Origin: Bacillus sp. CHD6a
GTDB lineage: Bacteria; Bacillota; Bacilli; Bacillales; Bacillaceae_I
Direction: 5' to 3'
DNA: 64,000 bases
NCBI RefSeq assembly: GCF_001293645.1
Contig: NZ_LBMD01000008.1
Span: 1-64,000 of the forward strand
Below the pieces are notes generated by a model. That model did no database searches and was not told where the DNA came from. It saw only the letters and a program-made list of their open reading frames with translations. Of the stretch, positions 10,865 to 20,621 are shown in pieces. The stretch's first letter is position 1. Each line of letters starts with the position of its first letter. The position numbers and the translations under genes were made by a program.

Positions 10865-12697
10865 TTATTTTTTGTTGGCATTGTCGTCCATTTTCAAGAC
10901 AGCCATAAATGCTTCTTGCGGTACTTCAACGGATCCGACTTGCTTCATGCGTTTTTTACCTTCTTTTTGCTTATCTAAAAGCTTACGTTTACGGGAGATA
11001 TCTCCTCCGTAACATTTTGCAAGAACGTTTTTACGCATCGCTTTAATGTTTGACCTTGCAACAACTTTCTGACCAATTGTCGCTTGGATTGGTACTTCGA
11101 ATTGCTGTCTTGGAATAAGTTCCTTTAGCTTTTCCACTATGATTTTCCCGCGCTCATAAGCAGAATCGCGGTGAACAATAAAGGAAAGGGCATCAACCTT
11201 CTCAGCATTAAGCAGGATGTCCATTTTAACAAGATGTGAAGGTTTGTATCCAATTAGTTCATAATCAAATGATGCATAACCTTTTGTATTGGATTTCAAC
11301 GCATCGAAGAAATCATAAACAATTTCTGCTAATGGAATTTCATAAATAACGCTCACGCGAATATCATCCAAGTACTGCATGTCAATGAAGTTTCCACGCT
11401 TTTCTTGGCATAATTCCATAACTGCTCCAACGTAATCATTCGGCACCATGATTGTAGCTTTTACATAAGGCTCTTCTACTCGATCGATCGACTGAGGATC
11501 TGGCATGTTAGACGGGTTGTCCACACGCAATTCCTCCCCATCTGTTAAATGTACATGATAGATAACGGAAGGTGCTGTTGTAATCAAATCAATATTGAAT
11601 TCACGCTCAATACGTTCTTGGATAATTTCCATGTGAAGTAATCCAAGGAATCCACAACGGAAACCAAAGCCTAGTGCTTGGGAAGTTTCCGGCTCATATT
11701 GAAGCGCAGAGTCGTTAAGTTCAAGCTTTTCAAGGGCTTCACGCAAATCATTAAATTTTGCAGAGTCAATTGGATATAATCCACAGAACACCATTGGGTT
11801 TAATTTACGGTAACCTGGAAGAGGTTCCGCCGCTCTATTTTTCGCATGAGTGATAGTATCACCGACACGCGTGTCTCCAACATTTTTGATGGATGCAGAC
11901 AGGAAACCAACATCTCCGACTGTTAGTTCATCTAGCTGGACGGCTTTCGGAGTAAACACTCCAACCTCATTTACTTCAAACTCTTTGCCGGTAGCCATCA
12001 TACGAATTTTATCCCCGACTTTAACAGTACCTTCCACGATACGGATGTAAGCTACCACCCCGCGGTATGGATCAAAAAGACTGTCAAAAATCAATGCTTT
12101 TAACGGTGCATCTGGGTCACCTTGAGGGGCAGGAATTTTCTCCACTACCTGTTCTAAGATTTCACCTATACCAATACCTGCTTTCGCACTAGCCAAAACA
12201 GCGTCAGATGCATCAAGTCCGATAACATCTTCAATCTCCTGACGAACCCTCTCTGGCTCGGCACTTGGAAGGTCAATTTTATTGATAACAGGCATGATCT
12301 CGAGTTCATTATCAAGTGCCAAATACACATTTGCTAATGTCTGAGCTTCAATTCCTTGTGCCGCATCCACGACAAGAACCGCTCCTTCACATGCAGCCAA
12401 ACTTCTGGAAACCTCATATGTAAAATCGACGTGTCCAGGCGTATCAATAAGATGAAAAATATATTCTTCGCCATCGTTTGCTTTATATCGTAATTGAACG
12501 GCATTCAATTTAATCGTAATCCCGCGTTCACGTTCAAGGTCCATGGAATCAAGCAATTGATTCTTCATTTCCCTTTGAGTCAATGCAGACGTTTTTTCTA
12601 AAATACGGTCTGCTAATGTTGATTTCCCATGGTCAATATGGGCGATGATGGAAAAGTTTCTTATCTTTGATTGTCGTTTTAACCGTTCTTCTCTGTT
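10865..12697 (-). CDS. lepA: Elongation factor 4 (back-translocase LepA)
   Basis: Ribosome-associated GTPase related to EF-G. G1 motif [10 protein letters not shown]2 region with RGIT, G3 DTPGHVDF and G4 NKIDLP are all present, followed by EF-G-like domains and the LepA-specific C-terminal domain (QQFEVPIQA...[12 protein letters not shown]). The start is [10 protein letters not shown], 9 nt after AGGAGTG. The longer GTG-initiated frame to 12736 runs through the ribosome site. About 610 residues, as expected. It has its own promoter and terminator. Confidence 0.97.
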   Translation of the reverse strand, partial: NREERLKRQSKIRNFSIIAHIDHGKSTLADRILEKTSALTQREMKNQLLDSMDLERERGITIKLNAVQLRYKANDGEEYIFHLIDTPGHVDFTYEVSRSLAACEGAVLVVDAAQGIEAQTLANVYLALDNELEIMPVINKIDLPSAEPERVRQEIEDVIGLDASDAVLASAKAGIGIGEILEQVVEKIPAPQGDPDAPLKALIFDSLFDPYRGVVAYIRIVEGTVKVGDKIRMMATGKEFEVNEVGVFTPKAVQLDELTVGDVGFLSASIKNVGDTRVGDTITHAKNRAAEPLPGYRKLNPMVFCGLYPIDSAKFNDLREALEKLELNDSALQYEPETSQALGFGFRCGFLGLLHMEIIQERIEREFNIDLITTAPSVIYHVHLTDGEELRVDNPSNMPDPQSIDRVEEPYVKATIMVPNDYVGAVMELCQEKRGNFIDMQYLDDIRVSVIYEIPLAEIVYDFFDALKSNTKGYASFDYELIGYKPSHLVKMDILLNAEKVDALSFIVHRDSAYERGKIIVEKLKELIPRQQFEVPIQATIGQKVVARSNIKAMRKNVLAKCYGGDISRKRKLLDKQKEGKKRMKQVGSVEVPQEAFMAVLKMDDNANKK

Positions 12698-12744
12698 CAT
12701 TATCTGTTTCACTCCTACACTTTCGGCAACGTACACTATTTCTG

Positions 12745-12773
12745 ATTATATCAATACGGACAAGAAGATTCAA
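12745..12773 (-). promoter_or_regulatory. lepA sigma-A promoter
   Basis: On the minus strand TTGAAT (12768-12773) and a perfect TATAAT (12745-12750) are 17 bp apart, about 48 bp upstream of the lepA start. Confidence 0.8.
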
Positions 12774-12804
12774 TGAAATTTGAACGGTTTGGGTTTTCAC
12801 AGAT

Positions 12805-12850
12805 AAAAAGATGCTTCCACCTAGGAGAAAATGGTGGAAGCATCTTTTTT
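12805..12850 (-). terminator. Terminator downstream of yqxA
   Basis: AAAAAGATGCTTCCACC (12805-12821) pairs perfectly with GGTGGAAGCATCTTTTT (12833-12849), giving a 17-bp stem with terminal T runs on both strands. Confidence 0.92.
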
Positions 12851-12868
12851 ATCCGACACCGCTGTTAA

Positions 12869-13219
12869 TCAGCCTGTTTTCTCTTCGACCGTGTCTTGGA
12901 CTTTGTTGAAGAGTCCGCTCATTATTCCAGAGACTCCGTCTGCTAACTTTTTACCGGCAGATGAGAAGACATTGTATGCTTTGATACCTTCTAACTTTTC
13001 TTGTTTTTCTTTCATATCTTCAGTGTCCAGTTGACGACCAAGAATTGTACCATTATACCCTTCAGCGGATTCCGCTACATGAAATACTTCTTCTTGAAAG
13101 GCTGGATCATCATACCCCTTCATCTTCCGCATTCCGTCATTGGCCTGTTGCATCCCTAAAAGCACTCCAAGAAACAATACCAGGGAAATGAATAAACATT
13201 TGACCATAAACCTCTTCAT
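12869..13219 (-). CDS. yqxA: YqxA family protein (DUF3679)
   Basis: 116 residues with an N-terminal hydrophobic segment (about 8-24, CLFISLVLFLGVLLGM) that should act as a membrane anchor or signal. A hydrophilic remainder follows, ending in a weakly amphipathic region. Position between spoIIP and lepA and the sequence style match the B. subtilis sporulation-associated gene yqxA. The biochemical function is not known. It lies 25 nt downstream of spoIIP and is followed by a strong terminator, so it is probably cotranscribed with spoIIP. Confidence 0.85.
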   Translation of the reverse strand: MKRFMVKCLFISLVLFLGVLLGMQQANDGMRKMKGYDDPAFQEEVFHVAESAEGYNGTILGRQLDTEDMKEKQEKLEGIKAYNVFSSAGKKLADGVSGIMSGLFNKVQDTVEEKTG

Positions 13220-13244
13220 CGCACTTTCAGCTCCTTCTTATTTA

Positions 13245-14429
13245 TCATTGTGCGTCCTCTTCAGGTGTCCCATCTACCTTTTCTGCCTTCCAGTAGATTT
13301 CCCCGAAAACTTCAGCAAAAATCTCAAGTGTTCTGTTCATCTCTTCAAACGTATTATCTACTCCTCCGACCTCTATCAACATAGAATTAGGAGAAAGATC
13401 TTGATTGTATATGCCATTACGAGTTTCGACAGCTGGTGGAACAAATATACCCTTACTTAAACCAGGGTGCAGTTTTTCCAGTTTATTATGAATCTGCTCA
13501 GCCAAGTATTGGTTCTTTTCAAAATTTTGATTTTTCTTTCCTATAACAAAATATAAACGAGCATGCGGAACACCGTTAATGTCCATCGTTGTACTTTTTC
13601 TTCTTCCGGAATCTCGGTGAACGTCAATCAGGTAGTTCAGGTCTTGGTTGCCTGCCATCGCCTCTTCGACGATTGGCCTTGTTACATCGTAGGATTGTCC
13701 ATATACCCATCCTCTATTTTTCAAAGCCAACGCGGTATCCGTTGTATCTATGTCCGTCCCAATTCCACGTTGAATCAATTCCTCTTGAAGTTTTTTACCA
13801 AGTCGTGTCACATTTACTTCAGGGTGACTGGCAGCATTTGGACTTGTTACGCCTTCCAAATAAGGCAAAAATGATTCCCTCGAATGAGAGTGGTAGATAA
13901 AAACAGTTCGCTTGTCTCCTGTAGTCTGTGCTGGTGGAGGCGTATCTTCCCCTTCTTCTTCAATTTCAATGATGGAAGCTTGTCTCTCTTCTAGCAACAC
14001 TTCCATCGGAGGAGATGATTCCACCGGCATATCCGTATAATTGACACCCGACCCCGCAACTAAAATTTCTCCATCATAATGAGCAAAACCTGGAATTTCA
14101 TTACGAATAAGGCTGCGCGGGTCATCTAAGTTGAGACTTGTCGTAAGCTCAAACAAGGCGGAAGCATAGTTTGGCGCCTTTGCTTCACTTGAAAGACCTT
14201 GCGTAAAATAGGCATTAGTATACCCGAATATATGTAACAGCGACTCCCCTGAGAATCGTTTGGAAAACTCATGAATGGAGCTGGAGCTGACTCGATATTC
14301 TGGTTTTAGAGAAGTCATGACACCGGATACCGCAAAGACGAGAATAAATCCTAAGATCACTGCTACGACTGATTTTTTTAAGCTTGTCCCATTTAATATT
14401 ACTATGCGTGAGGAGCGGTAGCCCTTCAT
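13245..14429 (-). CDS. spoIIP: Stage II sporulation protein P
   Basis: Membrane-anchored peptidoglycan amidase/endopeptidase of the SpoIID-SpoIIM-SpoIIP engulfment machine. A single N-terminal membrane segment (about 18-38, SVVAVILGFILVFAVSGVM) precedes an extracytoplasmic linker. The SpoIIP catalytic domain starts at about residue 175, with conserved metal-ligand-type motifs IYHSHSRESF, LIDVHRDSG and IEVGGVDNTFEEM. The length of 394 residues is typical. It lies between gpr and yqxA. Confidence 0.95.
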   Translation of the reverse strand: MKGYRSSRIVILNGTSLKKSVVAVILGFILVFAVSGVMTSLKPEYRVSSSSIHEFSKRFSGESLLHIFGYTNAYFTQGLSSEAKAPNYASALFELTTSLNLDDPRSLIRNEIPGFAHYDGEILVAGSGVNYTDMPVESSPPMEVLLEERQASIIEIEEEGEDTPPPAQTTGDKRTVFIYHSHSRESFLPYLEGVTSPNAASHPEVNVTRLGKKLQEELIQRGIGTDIDTTDTALALKNRGWVYGQSYDVTRPIVEEAMAGNQDLNYLIDVHRDSGRRKSTTMDINGVPHARLYFVIGKKNQNFEKNQYLAEQIHNKLEKLHPGLSKGIFVPPAVETRNGIYNQDLSPNSMLIEVGGVDNTFEEMNRTLEIFAEVFGEIYWKAEKVDGTPEEDAQ

Positions 14430-14498
14430 TTTCTCACCCTTTCACATACTTGTTGCTACTATATGTATGCGAAAGGGTGAAAAGTAGAACTATGCCGT

Positions 14499-15686
14499 TT
14501 AGTGAGTATATGCGTCTACATTATCTTGATTCACATGATAGTGAAGAGCAGCATTTAACCCTTCTGCTATGACATTTGCCATATCTTCTATAAAATCATC
14601 CACTTCTTTTGGTGTTACCATCAAGTTATGACCAAGAGGCGAGAGAACCTCATGGATCAATCTCCGCTTCTCTTCTTCTTCAAGCGTCCCCACCATCCCA
14701 AGGAAATTTTTTCGGTGTTCCTCCCCTGGAAGATCCTCTTCGGTAAGCTTCCTTTTTTCTCCGAACGTCATACCAGCAGGCGCAAGAGACCTAGAAGGAC
14801 TATCGCCTTCTTTCATCTCTTTTCCAAAATGCTTCAAAATGAAATCAATCGTATCACTTGCCATTGATACAGCATCGACTACAGTCGGAATACCAATAGC
14901 AATAACCGGAATTCCCAGTGTTTCCAAACTAAGTTCTTTGCGTTTGTTACCCACACCCGATCCTGGATGAATGCCGGAATCGGAGATCTGGATAGTCGCA
15001 TTCACACGCTCAATCGATCGCGCTGCCAAAGCATCAATAGCAATGACAAAATCAGGTTTTGTCTTTTCCACCACACCGACAATAATGTCACTCGTCTCAA
15101 TACCAGTAATTCCCATAACTCCAGGGATAATCGCACTTACCGGTCTAAATCCATCTTGAACTGATTCTGGCTGCAGTTGAAAAAGATGTCTTGTAATTAA
15201 TAGGTTTTCGCATACTAAAGGACCAAGTGCATCGGGCGTCACATTCGAGTTCCCAAGCCCCACTACTAAACAAGTTGCATCTTTAGAGATATTAAGCGAG
15301 TTTAGGAATGCACTAAATTCTTTAGCAAAGACTGCTTCTACCTTTTTTTGAAGGTCACTGTCCTTTTGGCGAATCCCCGTTGTTTCAAGCGTAAGATAAT
15401 TACCTGGTTTCTTTCCAGTCATCTCTGCCCCTTTGTCGGATATAGTGACAGTGGTGATATTAACTCCATCTGTTTGCCTTTCCTTTACCACTACACCCTC
15501 GATGGAAGAAACTGGTTGTGATGTTTGATCGCTTTCATTTGATTCATTTAGATTTTGCTGGTTCTGGTTTATCCCATTTTGACGGTTTTGTTTTTCAATT
15601 GCCATCTGATTGGCTTCAATTGCCAAATCGGTTCTTACTTCGTATTTACTTAAATCCAAAGGTTGTTGCGGTTTTGGTTGAGTCAT
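14499..15686 (-). CDS. gpr: Germination protease GPR (zymogen)
   Basis: Degrades small acid-soluble spore proteins at germination. It is made in the forespore as a zymogen and processed. The N-terminus carries the pro-region around [14 protein letters not shown] Gln/Asn-rich insert (about 33-55, [16 protein letters not shown]) then leads into the catalytic domain with [16 protein letters not shown] and [12 protein letters not shown]. At 395 residues it is slightly longer than the B. subtilis enzyme, owing to the insert. It lies upstream of spoIIP. Confidence 0.95.
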   Translation of the reverse strand: MTQPKPQQPLDLSKYEVRTDLAIEANQMAIEKQNRQNGINQNQQNLNESNESDQTSQPVSSIEGVVVKERQTDGVNITTVTISDKGAEMTGKKPGNYLTLETTGIRQKDSDLQKKVEAVFAKEFSAFLNSLNISKDATCLVVGLGNSNVTPDALGPLVCENLLITRHLFQLQPESVQDGFRPVSAIIPGVMGITGIETSDIIVGVVEKTKPDFVIAIDALAARSIERVNATIQISDSGIHPGSGVGNKRKELSLETLGIPVIAIGIPTVVDAVSMASDTIDFILKHFGKEMKEGDSPSRSLAPAGMTFGEKRKLTEEDLPGEEHRKNFLGMVGTLEEEEKRRLIHEVLSPLGHNLMVTPKEVDDFIEDMANVIAEGLNAALHYHVNQDNVDAYTH

Positions 15687-15789
15687 TGATGCACGCCTCC
15701 AGCATTGCCAAATTTTAGTTTTATTTTGACCTTACATTCTTTTTTCATGCATTGGAAAACCCGCGTAAATAACATTCAAGAAAATTCCC

Positions 15790-15818
15790 TTGACTCCCTA
15801 TTGCATAATCATTATGGA
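15790..15818 (+). promoter_or_regulatory. Candidate rpsT promoter
   Basis: TTGACT (15790-15795) and TATGGA (15813-15818) are 17 bp apart. A leader of about 80 nt would result. It contains TCGAG and CTCGA flanking TTTATATAAT, which could be a leader hairpin. Confidence 0.4.
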
Positions 15819-15904
15819 TTTGATAAAATATCACTTGTTCTCATAAGTAAAGAAATGTCGAGTTTATATAATCTCGATCGTCGAATTGTATGGAGGTGAA
15901 AGAT

Positions 15905-16171
15905 ATGCCAAACATTAAATCTGCTATCAAACGTGTGAAAACTAACGATGCACGTCGTGCTCATAACGCTACTATCAAGTCTTCTATGCGTACTGCTGTG
16001 AAGAAAGTAGAAGCTTTTGTTGCTAACAACGATGTTGAAGGTGCAAAAACTGCTTACCTAGAAGCTGCTAAACGTTTAGACAAAGCTGCGCAAAACGGTA
16101 TCATCCACAAAAATGCAGCAAACCGTCAAAAATCTCGCCTAGCGAAAAAAGTAAACGGAGCTACTGCATAA
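15905..16171 (+). CDS. rpsT: 30S ribosomal protein S20
   Basis: Primary 16S rRNA-binding protein of the small subunit. It is an 88-residue, very basic, all-helical protein ([10 protein letters not shown]..., C-terminal [15 protein letters not shown]). Start chosen at MPNIKSA with GGAGGTG 6 nt upstream; the ATG at 15890 lies upstream of this site. It is one of few plus-strand genes here and convergent with holA. It ends in a hairpin terminator. Confidence 0.98.
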   Translation: MPNIKSAIKRVKTNDARRAHNATIKSSMRTAVKKVEAFVANNDVEGAKTAYLEAAKRLDKAAQNGIIHKNAANRQKSRLAKKVNGATA

Positions 16172-16177
16172 TAAAAG

Positions 16178-16202
16178 GGCGATCCGGACGGGTCGTTTTT
16201 TT
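16178..16202 (+). terminator. rpsT terminator
   Basis: GGCGATCC, loop GGAC, GGGTCGTT forms an 8-bp stem with G-T pairs, followed by a T run. It begins 7 nt after the stop. Confidence 0.8.
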
Positions 16203-16211
16203 ATTTTTTGT

Positions 16212-16245
16212 CCTTTGGGGGTCAGACCCCCAAAGGATTTTTTTG
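16212..16245. repeat. REP-like hairpin with GGTCAGACC core
   Basis: CCTTTGGGGG-TCAGA-CCCCCAAAGG followed by ATTTTTTT. It has the same loop and architecture as the hairpin at 32025-32050 (CCTGTGAGGG ... CCCTCACAGG, then ATTTT), though the stems differ. It could act as a second terminator after rpsT or be a mobile palindromic repeat. Confidence 0.7.
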
Positions 16246-16307
16246 ATTTATGTCGAATACCTTATGATACTGTGGTTTTCTGCTTTCCAGGTGGTGAGAA
16301 GTCCAAA

Positions 16308-16516
16308 TGTCCGAAGATTTTTGGTTTTTGACCGAAGTTTCCGCGAAGTTGGCCGAAGTTTTCGCTAAGTTGACCGAAGATTCTAGCTATTTGACCGAAC
16401 CAATTTTTCAAATGGCCGAACCGACATAAATATTGACCGAACAAGGTGGTGTAAATGTCCGAACCCCCTTAGAAATAGCTAAATGGTTGACCGAACCAAC
16501 GAAAAAGTTGTCCGAA
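16308..16516. repeat. Phased array of TGNCCGAA motifs, 21-bp period
   Basis: TG[A/G/T]CCGAA begins at 16308, 16329, 16350, 16371, 16392, 16413, 16434, 16456, 16488 and 16509. Seven of nine intervals are exactly 21 bp; the others are 22 and 32. The 13-nt spacers are not conserved. It lies between the convergent genes rpsT and holA. The last unit is followed by a decayed TGACCAA at 16538. Confidence 0.85.
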
Positions 16517-16621
16517 CACTTTCGAAGAAGCTCAAAATGACCAAGAAACTACCCTTTTTGTTAAATAACGTCCCTCAACACTCCAATTCCCAATAGCACT
16601 TAATCCCAATACCCCTTAACA

Positions 16622-16653
16622 ACACAAAAACCACCGAACATCAAATCGTTCGG
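16622..16653 (-). terminator. holA terminator
   Basis: CCGAAC (16634-16639) pairs with GTTCGG (16648-16653). Read on the minus strand it is followed by TGGTTTTTGTG. Confidence 0.65.
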
Positions 16654-16683
16654 CAGCTAGACGTGTCTTCTTATTCAATTAGT

Positions 16684-17709
16684 TCATTTCACCGGCGCAA
16701 GTTTAATCAGCAACATCTCCATCGCCAGCTGTTTATCTATTTTCCCACTCTTCATTAAATAGTCAGCCTCTGCAAGATCGTCTACCATTTTCATCAATTC
16801 TGCTCGTTCAAAGTATCGCCCTTGCTGGGATGCAAGCTTAACACGGTAAGGATGCACTCTTAAAATTCCAGCCATCTTTTGCTGACTATAGCCTTGCTCA
16901 CTTAAATCTTTTACTTGATACAACAAACGGAACTGATTGGCAATCAACGCGTGCAGTTTGATTGGCTCTTCGTTGTTGCGCACCAAATCATAAAACAACT
17001 CTAATGCTTGGTCCACTTGCCTATGTACCATTTTTTCAATCAATTCGAATACCGAATGTTCAACAGATTTAGCTGCCAATAACTTCACAGTATCAACGGA
17101 AATCTCAGGCTCAGAAACACCAATATACATCGCCATTTTATTAATTTCCTGAGACAGAACCGAAAGATTGACACCGGCAATTTTCAAAAGTTCTTCTGCT
17201 GCCATATCACTTAGATCCGCTCCATTTTGCATCGCTTTTTCCTTCATCCACGTCTTGAGGTCTCGCTCTGCTAATGGCTGAACTTCAATAACCTCAGCCT
17301 GATTTTTTAGCTGTTTCACTATTTTTTTCCGCTCATCCAACTTCTCATAAGAGGCCTGTATAACAAATATGGTATAAGGTGCAGCTTCTTGTATGTATGC
17401 AAGAAATCGGTCTGTATTATGTTCGACTTTACTTTTACTTTTTTCTGCAGTTAGAAAGAATGGATTTGATAAGACCACCACTCTTCTTTCTCCCATAAAA
17501 GGCAATGTCTCTGCATCTTCAATAGCCACATCTACTGGTTGTTCTTCCATATCATAATAAGAAAGATTAAAGTCATGCTCTTCCGAGTTTAGCGCATGTT
17601 CTATAATGGAGTCTCTAATTTCTTTCATTAAGAAAGCTTCCGTTCCCAACAATAAGTATATTGGCGCAAAGTGTTTAGCCTTTATTTTCTTTAATGCTTC
17701 CATTCCCAT
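16684..17709 (-). CDS. holA: DNA polymerase III subunit delta
   Basis: Clamp-loader subunit that opens the beta sliding clamp. It is 341 residues with the usual delta signature: FAPIYLLLGTEAFLMKEI at the N-terminus, an AAA+-like fold without a working P-loop, and the C-terminal collar domain (KSGKIDKQLAMEMLLIKLA). The first ATG (17709) is chosen because it is 7 nt after GGAG. B. subtilis counterpart yqeN is in the same place. Own promoter and terminator are visible. Confidence 0.95.
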   Translation of the reverse strand: MGMEALKKIKAKHFAPIYLLLGTEAFLMKEIRDSIIEHALNSEEHDFNLSYYDMEEQPVDVAIEDAETLPFMGERRVVVLSNPFFLTAEKSKSKVEHNTDRFLAYIQEAAPYTIFVIQASYEKLDERKKIVKQLKNQAEVIEVQPLAERDLKTWMKEKAMQNGADLSDMAAEELLKIAGVNLSVLSQEINKMAMYIGVSEPEISVDTVKLLAAKSVEHSVFELIEKMVHRQVDQALELFYDLVRNNEEPIKLHALIANQFRLLYQVKDLSEQGYSQQKMAGILRVHPYRVKLASQQGRYFERAELMKMVDDLAEADYLMKSGKIDKQLAMEMLLIKLAPVK

Positions 17710-17744
17710 TTTTTTGCTCCCGTCATCTGTTTCTGTATACCCTT

Positions 17745-17774
17745 ATCGTACATGAGAATTATGTTGATTGACAA
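17745..17774 (-). promoter_or_regulatory. Candidate holA promoter
   Basis: On the minus strand TTGTCA (17769-17774) and TACGAT (17745-17750) are 18 bp apart, about 35 bp upstream of the holA start. Confidence 0.5.
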
Positions 17775-17800
17775 GCATCAAAGCCAGAGAAAAATGCAAA

Positions 17801-17835
17801 GGAGACTAGTTCTCACCTACAAAGAACTAATCTCC
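17801..17835. other. Stand-alone hairpin in the holA-yqzM gap
   Basis: GGAGA-C-TAGTTCT pairs with AGAACTA-A-TCTCC around a 9-nt loop. It belongs to no gene end, since both neighbours start away from it. The rest of 17775-18020 shows only the possible 12-codon ORF at 17972-18010 and otherwise nothing recognisable. Confidence 0.5.
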
Positions 17836-18031
17836 ATTTTATATAAACGTTAACGATGCAAGCCCCAGGTAACTCGCCCGTCAACGATTGCCCCGTTTGG
17901 GTGTAATACTATGTTCTCCTCTAAATTGCGAACTATTTGTGACAACTCTTGTCAATGGAGGAAAAGCAAAAATGTCTGGTGGATTTTTTTTGCCGTATAG
18001 CTTATACTAATGTGTGATAGGAGGGATACTT

Positions 18032-18166
18032 ATGAACGAATTTGAGAAAAGCGTCCAAAGTAAACGTAACGATGCAGTTGATTCTGGTGTCGGTTTTATC
18101 GTATCCTTCGGTTTTTTCGCAACAATCTTTGCAATGGCAACATTGATTCAGTACCTAGGATCTTAA
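18032..18166 (+). CDS. yqzM: YqzM family small membrane protein
   Basis: A 44-residue protein, MNEFEKSVQSKR..., with a charged N-terminus and one hydrophobic helix (about 21-41, GFIVSFGFFATIFAMATLI). ATG follows AGGAGGG by 7 nt. In B. subtilis yqzM also lies between comEC and holA on the opposite strand, which supports the name. Function is not established. A strong shared terminator separates it from comEC. Confidence 0.88.
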   Translation: MNEFEKSVQSKRNDAVDSGVGFIVSFGFFATIFAMATLIQYLGS

Positions 18167-18251
18167 TGACGGCATAACGATACATACCGTCGTGATTCTT
18201 TTCCAAAGCCAGTTGTGAAAAGAATGAGGATAACTCAAAAGCTTCGCTATA

Positions 18252-18287
18252 AAAGAGACTGCGACTAACATGGTGCAGTCTCTTTTT
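18252..18287. terminator. Bidirectional terminator yqzM/comEC
   Basis: AAAAGAGACTGC and GCAGTCTCTTTT form a 12-bp stem. T-rich ends on both strands suit the convergent yqzM and comEC transcripts. Confidence 0.88.
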
Positions 18288-18305
18288 CATTTTTGATACT
18301 GTATC

Positions 18306-20615
18306 CTATGGGATTAGGGTGGAAAACGTTCCTCCCCGATGTGTAAAATCAAAGAGAATTGCACCTTGAAGGTCTGTCCGATACACTTTTGCCTTCACAT
18401 GTGATAAACGTTCGAGAACATCTTCGTGCGGATGTCCAAACCGGTTATTTCTTCCTACTGAAATAATGGCAACATCGGGACGAATAGTATCAAGAAAACC
18501 GGCAGTTGATGAGGTGTTACTTCCGTGGTGACCAACCTTCAGTACATCCACCTTAAGGTTTGGATTGTGATGTATTAAGTCCCGTTCTCCTTCTTCCCCG
18601 ATATCACCAGTAAAAAGCCAATTTTTTTTACCCAACACAGCAAAAAGCACAATAGATCCTTCATTTTTACTATCATATAATTGAGAAGGATGTACATATA
18701 AAAAGCTCGTTTCCCCCTCCTTCCAACCTGTGTTAGGTACAGCCATTCCCATACCTACTCCACTGCGCTGCGCTTCTTTTATTATCTCCTGCTCAACTTT
18801 ACCTTCACCAAATCCTTTCGGAACAATGACCTCTTCTATTCCTACTACTCCCCAAAGACTTTTCACATTGCCTATATGATCAAAATCCCCATGCGTCAGA
18901 ATTAATTTATCAAGCCGCCTAACTCCTTCTGCTTTCAAAAATGGGACCAATACATCTGAACCGCTATGAAATTCCCTCCTCCTCTTCTCCCATTCTTCTT
19001 GCGGAAAACTAAACGCACCGCCAGTATCAATCAGATATCTGCCTTTATTAAACGGTAGCCGTATAAATATTGCATCTCCTTGCCCAATATCCAAGATCAC
19101 TACCTTTCCAAAAGGATTAAAGTAATTGATATTCCAATGAAATACCAAACACAGAATAAGAACGACCACAGCAGACCGTCGTTTATTAACTTCCCACTTG
19201 TAAAAAAAGAAGATGATAGAAAAACCATAGGCTGTCATCAAAAGGATAGAAGGCTTTCCGAACACCAATGTGCCTATTGGAAATTCAGCGATTTTAACTG
19301 CAAATGAATTCATAAATGTCAACGGATAGGACAAAAAGGGAACTAAGAGGGAGACGTGATCTGGGGATAGTAAAAGGATAAAAAACAGCAAAAATGAAAC
19401 AGGAAGTACATAAAGGGAATAAAAGGGTACAAATAGCAGATTTAGAAATGGGCTCCACAGAGAAAATTGGTAAAAGTGGTATAGAAGTAAAGGAAGGGAG
19501 GCAACTTGGGCAATTATCGAGACAATAAATAATTGAGCCACGCTGTTCTGCACTTTACGAAGGCTACTTGATGCCAAAAGTAACGACAGACTGACCGAGA
19601 AGGAAAGCTGAAAGCCTATATGATAAAGATAGTATGGATTCAAAATCAAAACAAAGATACATGCCAATCCAATGGTGTCTATGGAAAAAACCTTCTTTTT
19701 CATCAGTAACAAGGTAAGCGCCACCACTGTCATGGTTGCCGCTCTCATCACAGATGGTGCGCCGCCTGCAAGGAGGACATACAAGGGCAAAAGGAAAAGC
19801 AATAACAGATTCATCCACTGCCTGCTTAATCCACTTCTGATTCCAAAGTAAAATATTGCAGCCGTGATGATTCCAACATGCAACCCGGAAATTGCCAATA
19901 GATGGACGAGTCCCAACTGCTGATAGGCATCAAGTATGTCTTGAATAATACTGCTTCGGTCTCCGAATATTAATGAAACCATAAAACCGGCAGTGGGCTG
20001 ATCCACATAATGATTAATTTCATTTATGCCTTGTTGCCTGAATTGTTTTATTGATGTTAAAAAGGGTGTTTTTGTTGGGGAGAGGCATGCTTGCGGAAGT
20101 GTATTCAGAGAAAGAATCCAGTGGATGTTTTGTTCATATAAATATTTTTTGTAGTTAAAAGCGTGAGGGTTACTTACTGGTTGGGGCTTCTTCAATATAC
20201 CAGTCCATATACATTTGTCCCCAATCGACAGTTCACTAAGCTGAAGTGAATCTTCCTCCTGTTCCAGATAATATTCTACCACCAATACTTCATTCAGGTT
20301 GCTTTTCATTTGGAAACTGGCCTTGTTTCCATCCATAATAAGTGGAGAATGGACAAAACCTTGAAATTCAGTGTCATCTTCAAGATGCAGGGAGATATTA
20401 TGGTGGTCCACGTAAGTCATATAGCTTGAAAAACCCACTGTGAAAAGGATGGACAGTAAAAATAATTTTCGAGGTTTTTCACCAAAGGAGAAGATTAGAT
20501 AAAAAAATAACAGAGTAAGGATAAGCAGTCCCCAATGTAAATCCGACCTGGAGACTGCAATGCCCAAACAGCTTGCGATGGCTAAATAGGCATAAAAACC
20601 TGTTCTTTGTTTCAT
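18306..20615 (-). CDS. comEC: DNA internalization competence protein ComEC/Rec2
   Basis: Polytopic channel protein that moves single-stranded transforming DNA across the membrane. Order: N-terminal membrane pair with a DUF4131 beta domain (about 1-180), the competence domain with several membrane helices including LLAISGLHVGI (about 200-480), and a C-terminal metallo-beta-lactamase domain with TGGAFSF and LTHGDFDHIGN (about 500-750) that may be a nuclease. At 769 residues it is full length. Last gene of comEA-comEB-comEC, 6 nt downstream of comEB. Confidence 0.96.
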   Translation of the reverse strand: MKQRTGFYAYLAIASCLGIAVSRSDLHWGLLILTLLFFYLIFSFGEKPRKLFLLSILFTVGFSSYMTYVDHHNISLHLEDDTEFQGFVHSPLIMDGNKASFQMKSNLNEVLVVEYYLEQEEDSLQLSELSIGDKCIWTGILKKPQPVSNPHAFNYKKYLYEQNIHWILSLNTLPQACLSPTKTPFLTSIKQFRQQGINEINHYVDQPTAGFMVSLIFGDRSSIIQDILDAYQQLGLVHLLAISGLHVGIITAAIFYFGIRSGLSRQWMNLLLLFLLPLYVLLAGGAPSVMRAATMTVVALTLLLMKKKVFSIDTIGLACIFVLILNPYYLYHIGFQLSFSVSLSLLLASSSLRKVQNSVAQLFIVSIIAQVASLPLLLYHFYQFSLWSPFLNLLFVPFYSLYVLPVSFLLFFILLLSPDHVSLLVPFLSYPLTFMNSFAVKIAEFPIGTLVFGKPSILLMTAYGFSIIFFFYKWEVNKRRSAVVVLILCLVFHWNINYFNPFGKVVILDIGQGDAIFIRLPFNKGRYLIDTGGAFSFPQEEWEKRRREFHSGSDVLVPFLKAEGVRRLDKLILTHGDFDHIGNVKSLWGVVGIEEVIVPKGFGEGKVEQEIIKEAQRSGVGMGMAVPNTGWKEGETSFLYVHPSQLYDSKNEGSIVLFAVLGKKNWLFTGDIGEEGERDLIHHNPNLKVDVLKVGHHGSNTSSTAGFLDTIRPDVAIISVGRNNRFGHPHEDVLERLSHVKAKVYRTDLQGAILFDFTHRGGTFSTLIP

Positions 20616-20621
20616 CGCATG

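Noticed and set aside
16262-16444. 60-residue minus-strand ORF with a heptad FGQ/FGH repeat
   Set aside because: It has no ribosome site, covers only part of the motif array, and the 22- and 32-bp intervals would break the frame while the DNA motif continues.
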